Shown here: in pieces, positions 36,678-47,430 of the stretch
How the letters are laid out: each line of letters begins with the position of its first letter
Position numbering within the stretch: the first letter of the stretch is position 1
Assembly: GCA_949287085.1 (NCBI GenBank)
Contig: CASEER010000006.1
Location: 1-64,000, forward strand
Reading direction: 5' to 3'
DNA: 64,000 nt
Source of the DNA: an uncultured Coriobacteriaceae bacterium
Lineage (GTDB): Bacteria > Actinomycetota > Coriobacteriia > Coriobacteriales > Coriobacteriaceae
Notes under the pieces: generated by a model
Database searches by the model: none
Told to the model about the DNA's origin: nothing
Seen by the model: the letters and a program-made list of their open reading frames with translations, nothing else
Program-made: the position numbers and the translations under genes

Positions 36678-37068
36678 CGCGTAGGCGAGGCCGGTGCGTT
36701 CGCGCCGGAGGTGCTGCGCGTGTTTGAGGTGTGTGGGCGCCGCGGTGGGTCGGTTGCTAAAGGGCGGTGTCGTCTCTTGTGCCGGGTGAGTTTCCCTATT
36801 TTAACTGTGTATGAAATACACCTAAAACTGAATAGCGTATGCGCGTGATGATGTGCTGCGCCTGGAGCATTTTGCTCGCATGAGCGCATATTGAGTGGCT
36901 AGCCTGTATCGACTTGCGTTGGTCAGAATGTGGTCAGTCAGCTCAGATGCCGCGGTTTGTTTGCTCGCGTCTGACTTTCTGAGATTGTTTCCATGGCTGC
37001 TGAAGCTGCTCCCCAGAATGAAAGTACGCAGCCACACAGATGGCGTGCGTAATAGGGAGGGGCGGCGC
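36678..37068. other. Intergenic region upstream of the Tad operon
   Basis: About 390 bp with no supported gene. It contains the palindrome GTGTAT-GAA-ATACAC (36807-36821) within AT-rich sequence, and two TGGTCAG copies near 36919-36937. No clear -35/-10 pair was found, so the pilus promoter is not located. Confidence 0.6.
36807..36821. promoter_or_regulatory. Operator-like palindrome GTGTAT-GAA-ATACAC
   Basis: A perfect 15-bp inverted repeat with a three-base spacer, 248 bp before cpaB and in the most AT-rich part of the gap. The shape fits a dimeric regulator site; the regulator is unknown. Confidence 0.4.
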
Positions 37069-37911
37069 ATGAAACGAAGGACACGGTTGATGGCAAGCGT
37101 GCTCGTTGGGCTGCTTGCGTGCGTGCTGACGGTTGGATATGGCGCGTCGCTTAAGGCCGAGGCCGAGAAGGAGCGCCAAGAGCTGCTGGCGGCATATGGA
37201 GGAGACCTGGTGAGCGTATGCGTGGCTGCGCGCGATATTGACGCAGGCGAGACGCTCGACGAGGCGAATGTACGGACCGAAAAGTGGGTTGCGGGGCTGC
37301 TGCCTGCGGATGCGGTGACTTCGTTTGACGAGGTGGCTGGCAAGCAGGCGACCTCGGCTATTCCCGAACACGCCGTGTTGTGCCCGGTCTACACCGAAGT
37401 GCGGAGCGGGTCGCTGGAGATCCCCGATGACGCCGTCGCGGTGTCGGTGCCGGTAGACGCGGCACACGCAGTTGGCGGATCGGTGCAGCCGGGGACGGAC
37501 GTTGACGTATACATTTCGGCCAATGGTGTTGCGGACCCCCTGTGCCAGGCGCAGGTTATTGATACGAGCGCAACGGAGGGCGGCGCGTCGGCAGCCGATT
37601 TGAACTGGGCTACGTTGGCGGTTGAGCCGGAGCGCGTGGAAGAGCTGCTTGCGGCGATGGCGCGAGGAACAGTTGTTTTGGTTGCGCCGGGAGCGGACGT
37701 GGCAGCTAACCAGGTGGAGGAGTCTGGCGAGCGCACGGATGCTGCTGCGGATGACGATGGTTCGGGTGATGCAAAAGCGGACGAGAGAGCCAAGAAGACC
37801 GCGGACGAGAAGGCTGGTCAAAAAGCTGCTGCAGATGGCGCGGCAAGCAAACAAGGCGGGAAGGATCGCTCGAAGGCGGCGCGGTGGCTGCAAGGGGGAG
37901 GTGCGCGATGA
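37069..37911 (+). CDS. cpaB: Tad pilus assembly protein CpaB/RcpC
   Basis: First gene of the Flp/Tad pilus operon. An N-terminal membrane helix (MASVLVGLLACVLTVGYGA) is followed by an SAF-type domain (ARDIDAGETLDEANV) and the second CpaB domain (VSVPVDAAHAVGGSVQPGTD). The last 80 residues are Lys/Ala/Asp-rich and low in complexity. GGGAGG supports the start at 37069. The stop overlaps the next start (ATGA). CpaB is thought to work outside the membrane in pilus assembly; without an outer membrane its exact role is unclear. Confidence 0.85.
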   Translation: MKRRTRLMASVLVGLLACVLTVGYGASLKAEAEKERQELLAAYGGDLVSVCVAARDIDAGETLDEANVRTEKWVAGLLPADAVTSFDEVAGKQATSAIPEHAVLCPVYTEVRSGSLEIPDDAVAVSVPVDAAHAVGGSVQPGTDVDVYISANGVADPLCQAQVIDTSATEGGASAADLNWATLAVEPERVEELLAAMARGTVVLVAPGADVAANQVEESGERTDAAADDDGSGDAKADERAKKTADEKAGQKAAADGAASKQGGKDRSKAARWLQGGGAR

Positions 37912-39388
37912 AGTCGTTGTGGCTGGCATGCTGTGCATGTGCGGAGTATCCGCAGGTTCAGCGCGAGATTGAGGCGCGCGATGCAGCGGCGCGCGTGCTG
38001 CGCCTCGACCGGCTTGATCTTTTGCGGGGCGTTGTTAAGGCGTTTAGCGTGCCTCCGACAGGTGTGGCGCTCTATGCATGGCGGGCACAGGGGGACCTGG
38101 TGCTCGAGCTGCTGCAGGCGCTTGTATGCGATTGCGAAGCCATGCATGTGATGGTGCTGACCGACGACCTTGATCCGGGATGGATTGCTCAGCTGTTTCA
38201 TGCGGGTGCCGAGGAGATTATTGCTGGTGATGACAATACCGGGCCGCATGCTGCGGAATCGGCGCAAGCGTGCATGGGAGGGAATCCAAGGCGTGCTGAT
38301 GAGCAGAAACGGACCGATGTTGAGCAGGAGGTGGAGGCGCTGCCGCGTAATACAAAGCTTGCCGGGAACGCAATGGAGGCTTGTTGTGAGCCGGCGCCTC
38401 AGCCTCCGGTGCATAATGATCGCACGTGCTGCATGGGTGATGCGGCCGCCGATTTGGATGAGCCCGACAGCATGGCGCCGGCGCAGGGCGTGCAACAGCC
38501 CAGCGGGCCTCTGCCATGGTCTATGGCTCGAGGGGCGGCTGTCCATGATCAATCGGTACATCGCGCGCCAGTGGTGTGCGCGGTGGCGGGACGTGGCGGC
38601 TGCGGGAAAACAACGGTGCTCGCCACCATGGCCTGTTGCGCGGCGCGTTTGGGATTGCGCACGGCAGTGCTCGACCTCGATTTGATGTTTGGCAACGTAT
38701 ATGAGCTGCTGGGCGTCGAGGCGCTTCATGACCTGGGCATATTGGTGGGAACGGCAGCGGGATCGCTCAGTGAGGCGGCGGTGGTGCAGGCATCGATGCG
38801 GGTGGCCCCGCGGCTTACGCTGTGGGGACCGCTTGCCGTGCCGGAGCGTGCCGAGCTGGTGGGGTCGGTGATCGAGCCGCTCCTTGAGGTGCTGCGGCGC
38901 GAGTCAGATGTTGTGCTGGTGGACACTTCGTGCACGTGGACCGATGCTGTGGCGGCAACGGTTGCATCATGCGACCGCTGCCTGGTGGTATGCGATCACG
39001 AGGTGGGAGGCCCGGCGGCTGTTGAGCGCGCGGTAAGCATGGTGAAGCGCCTGGGTGTGCCGCGCACGCGTATGGTGTGCGTGGTGAACCGCTTGGGGCA
39101 GCGTGCGTGTACCGAGGACGCGGCCCTGCGGCTCGAGATGGCGGCGTCGCTCAGTGCCAAGACGCGGATACCCGACGGTGGGCATGCGGTTTCATCGCTC
39201 CTGTCGTTTGGTCGTGCCGATGAGGTGGCACGGGCTCAAGATGCATTTGGAAGAAGCGTGCGCTCGTATACCCGGAGCCTGCTCCGCGAGCTGGGATGTC
39301 CGGTGGGGCTTGACCATGTTGATGACGAGCCGATGGACGAGCCGCGGCCGCGTTTGCATTTGCCTTGGAAAAAGGCAGGTGGCGCGCT

Positions 39389-39392
<4 letters not shown>
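37908..39392 (+). CDS. cpaE: Tad pilus ATPase CpaE/TadZ-like (MinD/ParA type)
   Basis: Localisation ATPase of Tad systems. Residues about 1-110 resemble a degenerate receiver domain, as in TadZ. About 100 low-complexity residues follow. From residue 221 there is a ParA/MinD ATPase with a deviant Walker A (AVAGRGGCGKTT) and VLDLDLMFGN, then VLVDTSCTW in the Walker B position. The 494-residue length is longer than typical. It starts in the cpaB stop and ends in the tadA start, both by ATGA. Confidence 0.88.
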
Positions 39393-40747
<1,355 letters not shown>

Positions 40748-41807
40748 TGGCAGGTGTTTGCGCGTTCGGATTGCTGGGTGTTGCTCGCGCACGTGGCGCG
40801 ACGTACGGCCCATGGCTTTCCGGCGCCCCACACAATGTGCGCGCGTTCGTGCTTGAGGCTGCGCGGCGGTTGGGCGACGCTGTTCCCGCTGCACTGGCAA
40901 ACTGGCTGGCGCTGCGCTCGTGCGCAGATGAGATGAGACATATTTCTGTATTGACGCGTTGGGTGATGCGTGACGCGCGTGTTGAGAGAAGACGCACGCG
41001 TCGACCTATGCGCGCTTCTGCCGACGGGCCGAATCAGGGGAACGGTTCGCTGGCGCGTGAGGAACGACCTACAAGCGCTCGTACCGGCGTGAGCGCGCTG
41101 CCGCGTGAGGCGCTCGACGATGTTGCATGCCGGGGCCTATTTTTGATGGCGGATGCGCTGTGCGGCATGGCGGGTGCGGTGATAGCGCTATCGCCCCTGG
41201 GGCTTGTGGTGGGTGCCGGGGCACCATGGTTGCTCTTTTCGGCCCGCGCGGCGCGTCGTGCACGAGCTGCAGTGCGCAAGGTCGAGGCGGAGATGCCCGA
41301 AGCATTTGATGCCCTTGCCATCGCGCTGGGCTCAGGACATTCGTTGTCCCAGGGCATGCGCTTTGTGGGAAGTCATGCGCAGGAGCCGGTACGCACAGAA
41401 TTCATGCGCGTTTCGTATGCAATCGAGTGCGGTGTTCCTGCGACGTCAGCGTTGGACGATCTGCTTGAACGCTTGCCTGCCCCGGGCCTGGGACTCGTGT
41501 CGCTTGCGCTCAAGGTCTCGCAGCGCACCGGTGCGCCGCTGCGCGATTTGCTTGCCGATGCTGCGGATATGGTGGCAGAGCGCATGGAACTCGTCCGTCG
41601 GTTGGACGTGAAAACATCGCAAGCGCGCATGTCCGCGCGTCTTGTGGCGCTCATGCCGCTTGCAATGATCGCGATGCTCACGTTGCTCTCGCCGGACTTT
41701 AGGGCAGGACTTGCAACGCCCCTTGGTATGGGGAGCGTATTGGTTGCATTGGTGCTCAATCTGATGGCATGGGGCATCATCCGCCACATCATGGAGGTCG
41801 ATGTTTC

Positions 41808-42458
41808 ATGATCAGCGCTATTGAATGCGTGGGAACAATTGGTTGCTCTTGGGCGGTAGCGGCGTGGCTAGTCCAGGGGCTTGATGAGGAGGGTCGCCGT
41901 GCATGTGCGGCGTTCGCAGCACAGGTGGCGGAGCTTGTGCGGCGAGAAGTGTGGCTCGTAAAGACACTGCTGGCAAAGGTGGTAACGCGGGGCGGCCATG
42001 GCGCTCGGCAAGATGGCGTGAGCCTGGGAGCTCTCGCAGAAATGGTCGATGTGGTGCGATTGGGCCTTTCTGCAGGGCTTTCGTTCGATGCAGCGCTTGA
42101 GCTGTATTGCGCAGAGCGCTCGGGGTCGTTGTCGCGTCGCATGAGCCAGGCCCGCTTGTCGTGGCAGATGGGTCTGGGGACACGCGAAGAGGAGCTGACG
42201 CGCGCGGCGTGGGATTTGGGCATGCGGCCGTTGGAATCGTTTGCGGCGACGGTTTCGCAGGCGCTGAGCCTGGGCGCTCCGCTTAGTGAAACCCTGGCGA
42301 GCCAGAGCCGAGAAATGCGGGCTGCTCATCGGGCGAGCGTTGAGCGGGAAATCGAGCGCATTCCGGTCAAGTTGCTCATCCCTACTGGGACGCTCATTTT
42401 GCCTGCGCTGTTGCTTTCTATTGTGGGACCGCTGCTCGCTGCGAGCGGCATGTTGTAA
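41808..42458 (+). CDS. tadC: Tad pilus inner membrane protein TadC
   Basis: Second T2SF protein, shorter (216 residues). VDVVRLGLSAGLSFDAALELY and the repeated T2SF-like LSLGAPLSETLASQ motif are present, and the C-terminus ends in a hydrophobic helix (LLIPTGTLILPALLLSIVGP). Typical TadC proteins are about 280-320 residues, so the N-terminal region is reduced. GGAGG lies upstream of the ATG inside tadB. Confidence 0.88.
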   Translation: MISAIECVGTIGCSWAVAAWLVQGLDEEGRRACAAFAAQVAELVRREVWLVKTLLAKVVTRGGHGARQDGVSLGALAEMVDVVRLGLSAGLSFDAALELYCAERSGSLSRRMSQARLSWQMGLGTREEELTRAAWDLGMRPLESFAATVSQALSLGAPLSETLASQSREMRAAHRASVEREIERIPVKLLIPTGTLILPALLLSIVGPLLAASGML

Positions 42459-42470
42459 GGAGGGTGGACG

Positions 42471-42698
42471 ATGAACGTCCAGATGCTCACGACGGTAAAA
42501 ACAAACGGCATACAGAAGATGATGCGCGCGAAGGGGCGTGTGAGTGCGTTGGCCCGAGAAGAGCGCGCGCAGGGCACAACAGAATACGCCATCCTGGTTG
42601 GCGTTTTAGTTGTTATAGCCATTTTGGCTATCGTGGCGTTTCGCGATCGCGTAGGCGAGCTGTGGAGCGCCATCTCAGATGGCATTAATAGCCTGTAG
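42471..42698 (+). CDS. flp: Flp-type major pilin candidate
   Basis: A 75-residue protein with a basic leader, then EERAQGTTEYAILVGVLVVI: the Glu and Tyr pair before a hydrophobic stretch is the Flp class pilin motif, cut by a TadV-type peptidase. The mature part is about 40 residues. AAGGAGG precedes the ATG, and it lies 12 bp after tadC. As the smallest Flp-like product with the best motif it is probably the main pilus subunit. Confidence 0.88.
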   Translation: MNVQMLTTVKTNGIQKMMRAKGRVSALAREERAQGTTEYAILVGVLVVIAILAIVAFRDRVGELWSAISDGINSL

Positions 42699-42710
42699 CG
42701 AGCGTGCGCG

Positions 42711-43430
42711 ATGCGTGGCAGAGGCGCGGGCGGCTGGAGCGCTGAGGGTGAAGACTCCAGCGGGGCGTTCCGATTGCGGATGGTACGATGGCTCGCGCCG
42801 TGCCTCTGCCTGGTGGTCGTGATTGTTGCGGTGGCATGGGGCGCCCTGGCGCTTAAAGATGGATACGATACGGGCTCCCCCTCGAATGACCAGACGGTTG
42901 CAACAGAGCGGGCTGGCGCGTTGAACAGAGGCAGTGACGACTCAGTGAGTGCCGAGGACGATGAAGAAGCCGGCGATGCTGAGGGGCGTGCAACGGAACT
43001 TGCCGCCCAGGGCGACGGGCACGTGACGGACGGGGCTGTGGGCGCCACCGGTTTGAGTTCGATCGACGAGGTGCTTGCTGCGCTTGACCGGTGGGCAACC
43101 AAAGACGAAGACGCTGCCGGCGTGTTGGATGCGCAGGGGCAAAGCGAGGCATCGACTTCGTTTACCGAGGAAAAAGGGCTTGTTGAAGCGGCGGGCGAGG
43201 TACTCCGTGCGTATCAAAGCAGGGGAACCGCAAGGCTGTGCTCGGCGGGGTATCTCGATTTAAAGGGAAACGCGTGGGGCGCCCTTGTTAAAGACGGGCG
43301 CGGCTGGGTGGACATTGCGGTGGTGCATGCGCAGGAGGGCGATAGCGCATCGACGGTGCGTATCGTCCGAATGCGTGCAACAGCTGACGTTGGAGGTGAG
43401 AGAAATGACGAAGCGGCGGACGCGTCCTAA
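42711..43430 (+). CDS. Unknown single-pass protein in the Tad operon
   Basis: A 239-residue protein I do not recognise. A basic N-terminus and one hydrophobic helix (residues about 27-47, LAPCLCLVVVIVAVAWGALA) suggest export with a membrane anchor. The next 80 residues are Glu/Asp/Ser-rich and probably disordered. The last 100 residues look like a small folded domain (AGEVLRAYQSRGTARLC, GNAWGALVKDGRGWVDIAVV). Its position between pilin genes points to a role in pilus function. The binding site is weak. Confidence 0.7.
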   Translation: MRGRGAGGWSAEGEDSSGAFRLRMVRWLAPCLCLVVVIVAVAWGALALKDGYDTGSPSNDQTVATERAGALNRGSDDSVSAEDDEEAGDAEGRATELAAQGDGHVTDGAVGATGLSSIDEVLAALDRWATKDEDAAGVLDAQGQSEASTSFTEEKGLVEAAGEVLRAYQSRGTARLCSAGYLDLKGNAWGALVKDGRGWVDIAVVHAQEGDSASTVRIVRMRATADVGGERNDEAADAS

Positions 43431-43665
43431 ACGTTGGTTGGGGGCGCGCGGCGTGCTGTCGTGGTGTGGGAAGGCAGTTGCGCGAGAACAAGTTGCCCAG
43501 GCAACGCTTGAGTACGCCCTCACGGTTGGCGCGTTTATGGCGGTGATCGCAGGACTTGCGTTGCTGTGGCATGCGGGGACCGATGGTGTGTTCGCGCATC
43601 TGATCGAGGAGGCATCATCTCATGCGCTTGATGGGTTGGGGGTACTTGATATCGCGCTCTATTAG
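43405..43665 (+). CDS. Second Flp/pseudopilin-like protein
   Basis: An 86-residue protein. After a basic N-terminus, REQVAQATLEYALTVGAFMA matches the motif of the Flp pilin at 42471, followed by a hydrophobic helix and a short amphipathic C-terminus. GGAGGTGAG precedes the ATG at 43405. It overlaps the upstream gene by 26 bp and the next by 44 bp. It may be a minor pilin. Confidence 0.78.
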   Translation: MTKRRTRPKRWLGARGVLSWCGKAVAREQVAQATLEYALTVGAFMAVIAGLALLWHAGTDGVFAHLIEEASSHALDGLGVLDIALY

Positions 43666-44218
43666 GCGCGCCGGAGCGGGCGCCTTGCGGGTTCGTCGAG
43701 GTGCGGCACGCCGATGTGCTCGGCTGTTGCGAAGCCGGGCCCTTGCGCGTGAGGAGCAAGCTCAGGCGACGGTTGAGGCGGCGGCGCTTTTGCCAGCGTT
43801 TCTCACCCTGCTGCTTTTGGCGTTGCAACCGGTGTGTTTGCTTTACACCCGGGCAGTTATGGAGTCTGCCGCGGCTGAGACGGCGCGCCTGATGGTGACG
43901 ACGGAGGGCGATGTGGATGAAAGCATCGAGGCGTTCGCCCTTCGTCGTTTGGCAGCGGTGCCCAATGTTTCGCTGTTCCACGCAGGAGGGCCGCTCTCCT
44001 GGGACATTTCCTGCTCGCCGGTAGGAGAGGAGAGCGGTGAGGTATCGGTTTCTATCGTGGGTTTTGTGAGGCCACTTCCGGTGCTTGGCGCCTTCGCGCG
44101 CGGCATGGGTGCCACGAACGCGCAGGGTGATGTTGAACTGGCGGTTACCGCGCGCTATAGCGGGCGTCCGGACTGGTTGGAGGGGAGCTATGAAACGTGG
44201 ACGAGCCAGTGGAATTGA
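43622..44218 (+). CDS. tadE: TadE-like pseudopilin
   Basis: A 198-residue protein with a strongly basic N-terminus, then REEQAQATVEAAALLPAFLT and a hydrophobic helix, the arrangement of TadE pseudopilins. The rest is a small extracellular domain. GAGGAGG is upstream of the ATG. It overlaps the next gene by 29 bp. Confidence 0.82.
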   Translation: MRLMGWGYLISRSIRRAGAGALRVRRGAARRCARLLRSRALAREEQAQATVEAAALLPAFLTLLLLALQPVCLLYTRAVMESAAAETARLMVTTEGDVDESIEAFALRRLAAVPNVSLFHAGGPLSWDISCSPVGEESGEVSVSIVGFVRPLPVLGAFARGMGATNAQGDVELAVTARYSGRPDWLEGSYETWTSQWN

Positions 44219-46235
44219 CCTATTTCTGGAGGAAGGCGCCTACACGACCTTGGCGGCCGCAGTGTCCATTTTGGTAATTCTGGCATTGCTGTTTGCCATT
44301 GCCAGTGGCATATGGAGCATGTCGCGTGCGGGTGACACGCAGGTGACGGCCGATGCGACGTCACTTGCGGGAGCAAATGTTGTTTCGTCGTATCACACGG
44401 CGGCGACGGTGCTCGATGCTTCGGTGCTGAGCATGGGGCTGGCGGGCCTCTGCGTGACGGGTGCGGGGCTCGTGGGGCTGCTTATCCCAGGGGCCAATGC
44501 GGTGGCGCCCGAGACGGTCGATGCGGGAATTCGCATGCTCGAGGCGCGTAACAAGCTGGCGACATCGGCTTCAAAGGGACTTAAGACCCTGGAGCAATCG
44601 CTGCCGTTCCTGATTGCGGCGAATGGATCGCGCGTGTGCGCGGCTCAGGATGGGGACAAGACCACCTTTTCGGGGACCGCGCTTGCGGTGCCGCTTGCAT
44701 CGGATTCGGAGTTTCCTGCGCTTGAGGGCGACCAGATTGCAACAGACGACTTAGAGGGTGTGGCAGGGGAGCTTGATGATGCGGCGCAGGAACTTGCGCA
44801 GGCATCTGAGCAAACCGCGCAGGAAAAGGAGGCTGCGTGGCTTGCGGATTGCGGGAGCGCGGGCAGGAACATGCAGGAGCGAGCAGGTCGCCTTTCCGGG
44901 CTTTCGGCTGCGGAAAACCCTGACTATGCTTCGAGCATTACCTGGGACCCGGAGGTTGCGCTCGACCGGACACGTGCCTACTACGCATGGCGTCTGGCCC
45001 ATGATGAGCCGGAAAACGGAAGCGTCGAGGCGGCGGCCGACTCGGCAGCACGCAAAGCGTTCTATCGCTATGCAATCGAACAGTTTCGCGACGCCCATGT
45101 AACGGAAGCAAATGGCACCGTAGCGTCGACGGTTGAGCTGTTGCCGCGCAACACCGATGAAGTCCGTGCAACGCCGCTCTATACCGAACGCGTATGGCCT
45201 ACGAGCAATGAGAATGAGGGGCTGGTGCTCCACTACGGTGCCGGTTGCCCTGGTGCTCAGGGAGCAGCGGGTCCGCAGAGCGCGCTGTGCGACATCGATA
45301 AGGGGAACGTTCGGGAATGCAGCGAATGTCGGTTTAGCGTGGGTGACGTTGGAAAAGTTCCCGCTGCATCGACGTCGATTGACAACGGTTTTGAATTTCA
45401 CCTGCGCGCGTTTACCAAGGCGCTTGACGAGTACGTGGCATGCCGCAGCAAAGAGCTGAAGCTCGAACAGGCGGCGCGCGGCGCGGCAGAAGGAGCAAGC
45501 AGCGTGTTCGATAAGGCACTCGAGGCGCTTTCTACGCGTCGGCCGCGTATCGCGCCACCTGGCCGGTATGGCGTTATTGCCGTGGTTGCTTCTGGCGATA
45601 TCTCATCCCCTGAAGCGTTCGATTCGCAATTTGCCCAGACGGCAGATTTGTCGCGGCGCGGCGCCCTGTCGGCTGCGGTGCTCGCCCCCGATGAGGCGAC
45701 GGACACCAACAACGTGCTCGCATCGTTCTTTGGCTCCTTGGAGCAACGGACGGGAGGAGGCGGCGCGGTCGGGTTGATTGATGACGTAATGGGGCTTTGG
45801 GGCAAGTTGCTCATGTCGTATGGCGATGTGAGCGAGGGGCTATCGAAGCTCATGGACGAGCTGACGGGAGGTCTTTCGGCGCTTGGCATGGGACCAATCG
45901 CTTCGTGGCTGAGCGATCGCATTGATGGTGCGGTGCGTGCGTTGGGATTTGAACCGGTTGATTTGAGCTCGCGCAAGCCCGTGCTAACTGATAGCGGCAA
46001 GGTGCTTGCACATGCAGATGTTACGTCGTTGACGGACGTCCAGCGCATGATCCGATCGGTACCTCTGGGAACAACGGACCCAGATGCGGTGCTTCAAGCG
46101 CTCGAATATGACGTGGGCGAGCATCTGGCGGCGGCGACCTTTACCGTTGCCGAGATTCCGCTACCGGGTGGTGGGACGCTTCCCGTCACTGTCAAGCTGT
46201 CGGATGTTGCGTCGCTGGTAGGAGGTGGGTCATGA
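44190..46235 (+). CDS. Large TadG-like surface protein
   Basis: A 681-residue protein with an N-terminal EEGAYTTLAAAVSILVILALLFA segment that fits a TadG-like pseudopilin stem. The exported part has regions that may form coiled coils (near residue 190-230), several cysteine pairs (for example CSECRF) and a hydrophobic, Gly-rich C-terminal third. TadG proteins are usually smaller or carry a VWA domain; I see none here. GGAGGGGAG precedes the ATG at 44190. Overlaps the next gene by ATGA. Confidence 0.75.
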   Translation: MKRGRASGIDLFLEEGAYTTLAAAVSILVILALLFAIASGIWSMSRAGDTQVTADATSLAGANVVSSYHTAATVLDASVLSMGLAGLCVTGAGLVGLLIPGANAVAPETVDAGIRMLEARNKLATSASKGLKTLEQSLPFLIAANGSRVCAAQDGDKTTFSGTALAVPLASDSEFPALEGDQIATDDLEGVAGELDDAAQELAQASEQTAQEKEAAWLADCGSAGRNMQERAGRLSGLSAAENPDYASSITWDPEVALDRTRAYYAWRLAHDEPENGSVEAAADSAARKAFYRYAIEQFRDAHVTEANGTVASTVELLPRNTDEVRATPLYTERVWPTSNENEGLVLHYGAGCPGAQGAAGPQSALCDIDKGNVRECSECRFSVGDVGKVPAASTSIDNGFEFHLRAFTKALDEYVACRSKELKLEQAARGAAEGASSVFDKALEALSTRRPRIAPPGRYGVIAVVASGDISSPEAFDSQFAQTADLSRRGALSAAVLAPDEATDTNNVLASFFGSLEQRTGGGGAVGLIDDVMGLWGKLLMSYGDVSEGLSKLMDELTGGLSALGMGPIASWLSDRIDGAVRALGFEPVDLSSRKPVLTDSGKVLAHADVTSLTDVQRMIRSVPLGTTDPDAVLQALEYDVGEHLAAATFTVAEIPLPGGGTLPVTVKLSDVASLVGGGS

Positions 46236-46717
46236 TGCGCAAGGTTGCATGCAGGTTGATGCGCGACGAGCAGGCCCAAGCAACCGTCGAGATGGCGATC
46301 GTGGCGCCGGTGCTGCTGGTCCTTGCGCTCATCACGTACAACCTCATGGTGTTTCTCGCGGCTTCGGCGCGCTTTGACCGCGTGGCTCCCGACATCGTTA
46401 TTGCCCATGCGGCATCGCCGTCAGGGGAGGCGGGCGATCTTGAAGGCGGGGTGGCCGATATCGTTCGAAGCAAGCTTGAAGCCGCGATGGAAGGCTATGA
46501 CCTTGAGGTGGAGGTCTCACGCGAGGATAGCGCTGAAGGAGCGGGAACGGCGGTTCTTTCGCTCGTGGGTACCACGGTGACGTACCGATGTTCCTTTCGT
46601 ATGAAGCCATGGCCTCAAGGGTTCTCGATTGCGGGGGTCAGCATGGGGGCTCCGGTTGAGTTGACGCACGCGCGCCTTGTGACCATTGATCCGTGGCGAC
46701 CAGGGGTGGTGATGTGA
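46232..46717 (+). CDS. TadE-like pseudopilin 2
   Basis: A 161-residue protein whose MRDEQAQATVEMAIVAPVLL motif matches the other pseudopilins, followed by a membrane helix and a small exported domain. It starts in the stop of the previous gene (ATGA) and its own stop overlaps the next start (GTGA), so translation is coupled. Confidence 0.82.
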   Translation: MMRKVACRLMRDEQAQATVEMAIVAPVLLVLALITYNLMVFLAASARFDRVAPDIVIAHAASPSGEAGDLEGGVADIVRSKLEAAMEGYDLEVEVSREDSAEGAGTAVLSLVGTTVTYRCSFRMKPWPQGFSIAGVSMGAPVELTHARLVTIDPWRPGVVM

Positions 46718-47058
46718 GCATGGCAATGGTAAACATAAGGCCATTACGCATGGGAGAAATGTGTCGGCGAGCGCTCGAAGCGCTTGGCTGGGGTCCCGCG
46801 CGCGTTGTGGTTGCCCAGCGGCCGCTCCAGCGGTTGATAGGCATGACGTTGCCGTGGGGCCCGCGTTCAGAGCGCGGGTCGATGGTCATGGTGTTCCCCC
46901 GGTGCTCCTCGGTGCATACGTGCTTTATGCGCCGCTCGCTTGATATTGCTTTTGTTGCGGGAGACGGATCGGTGCTCAACGTGTATGAAGGGGTGCCGCC
47001 GTTTAGGCTCCGATCGTGCCGTGGTTCCGTTATGGTACTCGAGCGTTTTTCGGGCTAA
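46714..47058 (+). CDS. DUF192 family protein
   Basis: Last gene of the Tad operon, 114 residues. LIGMTLPWGP, MVMVFPRCSSVHTCFMRRSLDIAFV and GDGSVLNVYEGVPP match the DUF192 fold of unknown function. The GTG at 46714, which overlaps the previous stop as GTGA and follows AGGGGTGG, is preferred to the ATG at 46720. DUF192 proteins are often found with Tad genes in Actinomycetota, but I know of no tested role. Confidence 0.82.
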   Translation: MSMAMVNIRPLRMGEMCRRALEALGWGPARVVVAQRPLQRLIGMTLPWGPRSERGSMVMVFPRCSSVHTCFMRRSLDIAFVAGDGSVLNVYEGVPPFRLRSCRGSVMVLERFSG

Positions 47059-47089
47059 CGGGAAGCATGCCTTTGGTGAGCGTGTACCT

Positions 47090-47122
47090 TGAAAAACAAA
47101 ACGGCCCCGATGCCGGGGCCGT
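47090..47122 (-). terminator. tRNA-Phe terminator
   Basis: ACGGCCCCG pairs perfectly with CGGGGCCGT. On the minus strand the stem is followed by TTTTGTTTTT, so it ends the tRNA-Phe transcript; it may also stop the Tad operon transcript. Confidence 0.85.
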
Positions 47123-47135
47123 TGCAATCAAGAGG

Positions 47136-47208
<73 letters not shown>

Positions 47209-47235
47209 GGGTGCTGTAAGCAGGACAGCTCGATA

Positions 47236-47263
47236 ACTATACCAAATCGCCGCGGTGCGTCAA
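47236..47263 (-). promoter_or_regulatory. tRNA-Phe promoter
   Basis: On the minus strand TTGACG (47258-47263) and TATAGT (47236-47241) are 16 bp apart, 28 bp before the tRNA. Confidence 0.7.
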
Positions 47264-47430
47264 GTTAAAAATGTAAACATCCCGCAAAGAATTTGGGTAT
47301 GGAGGAAAATAGCGTGCCACGGCGTGATGGATATGCAACTTGCACGTATGTTCGGATGTGCAATCGTGAGGCGTCTAGCCTATACTCGAATTGAGGAACG
47401 AGCCGCAGAATAGCGTGAGTGGGAGCAGCG

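Noticed and set aside
46714..47058. Prepilin peptidase (TadV/CpaA) as the last Tad gene.
   Set aside because: The protein has no membrane helices and matches DUF192, not an aspartic prepilin peptidase.
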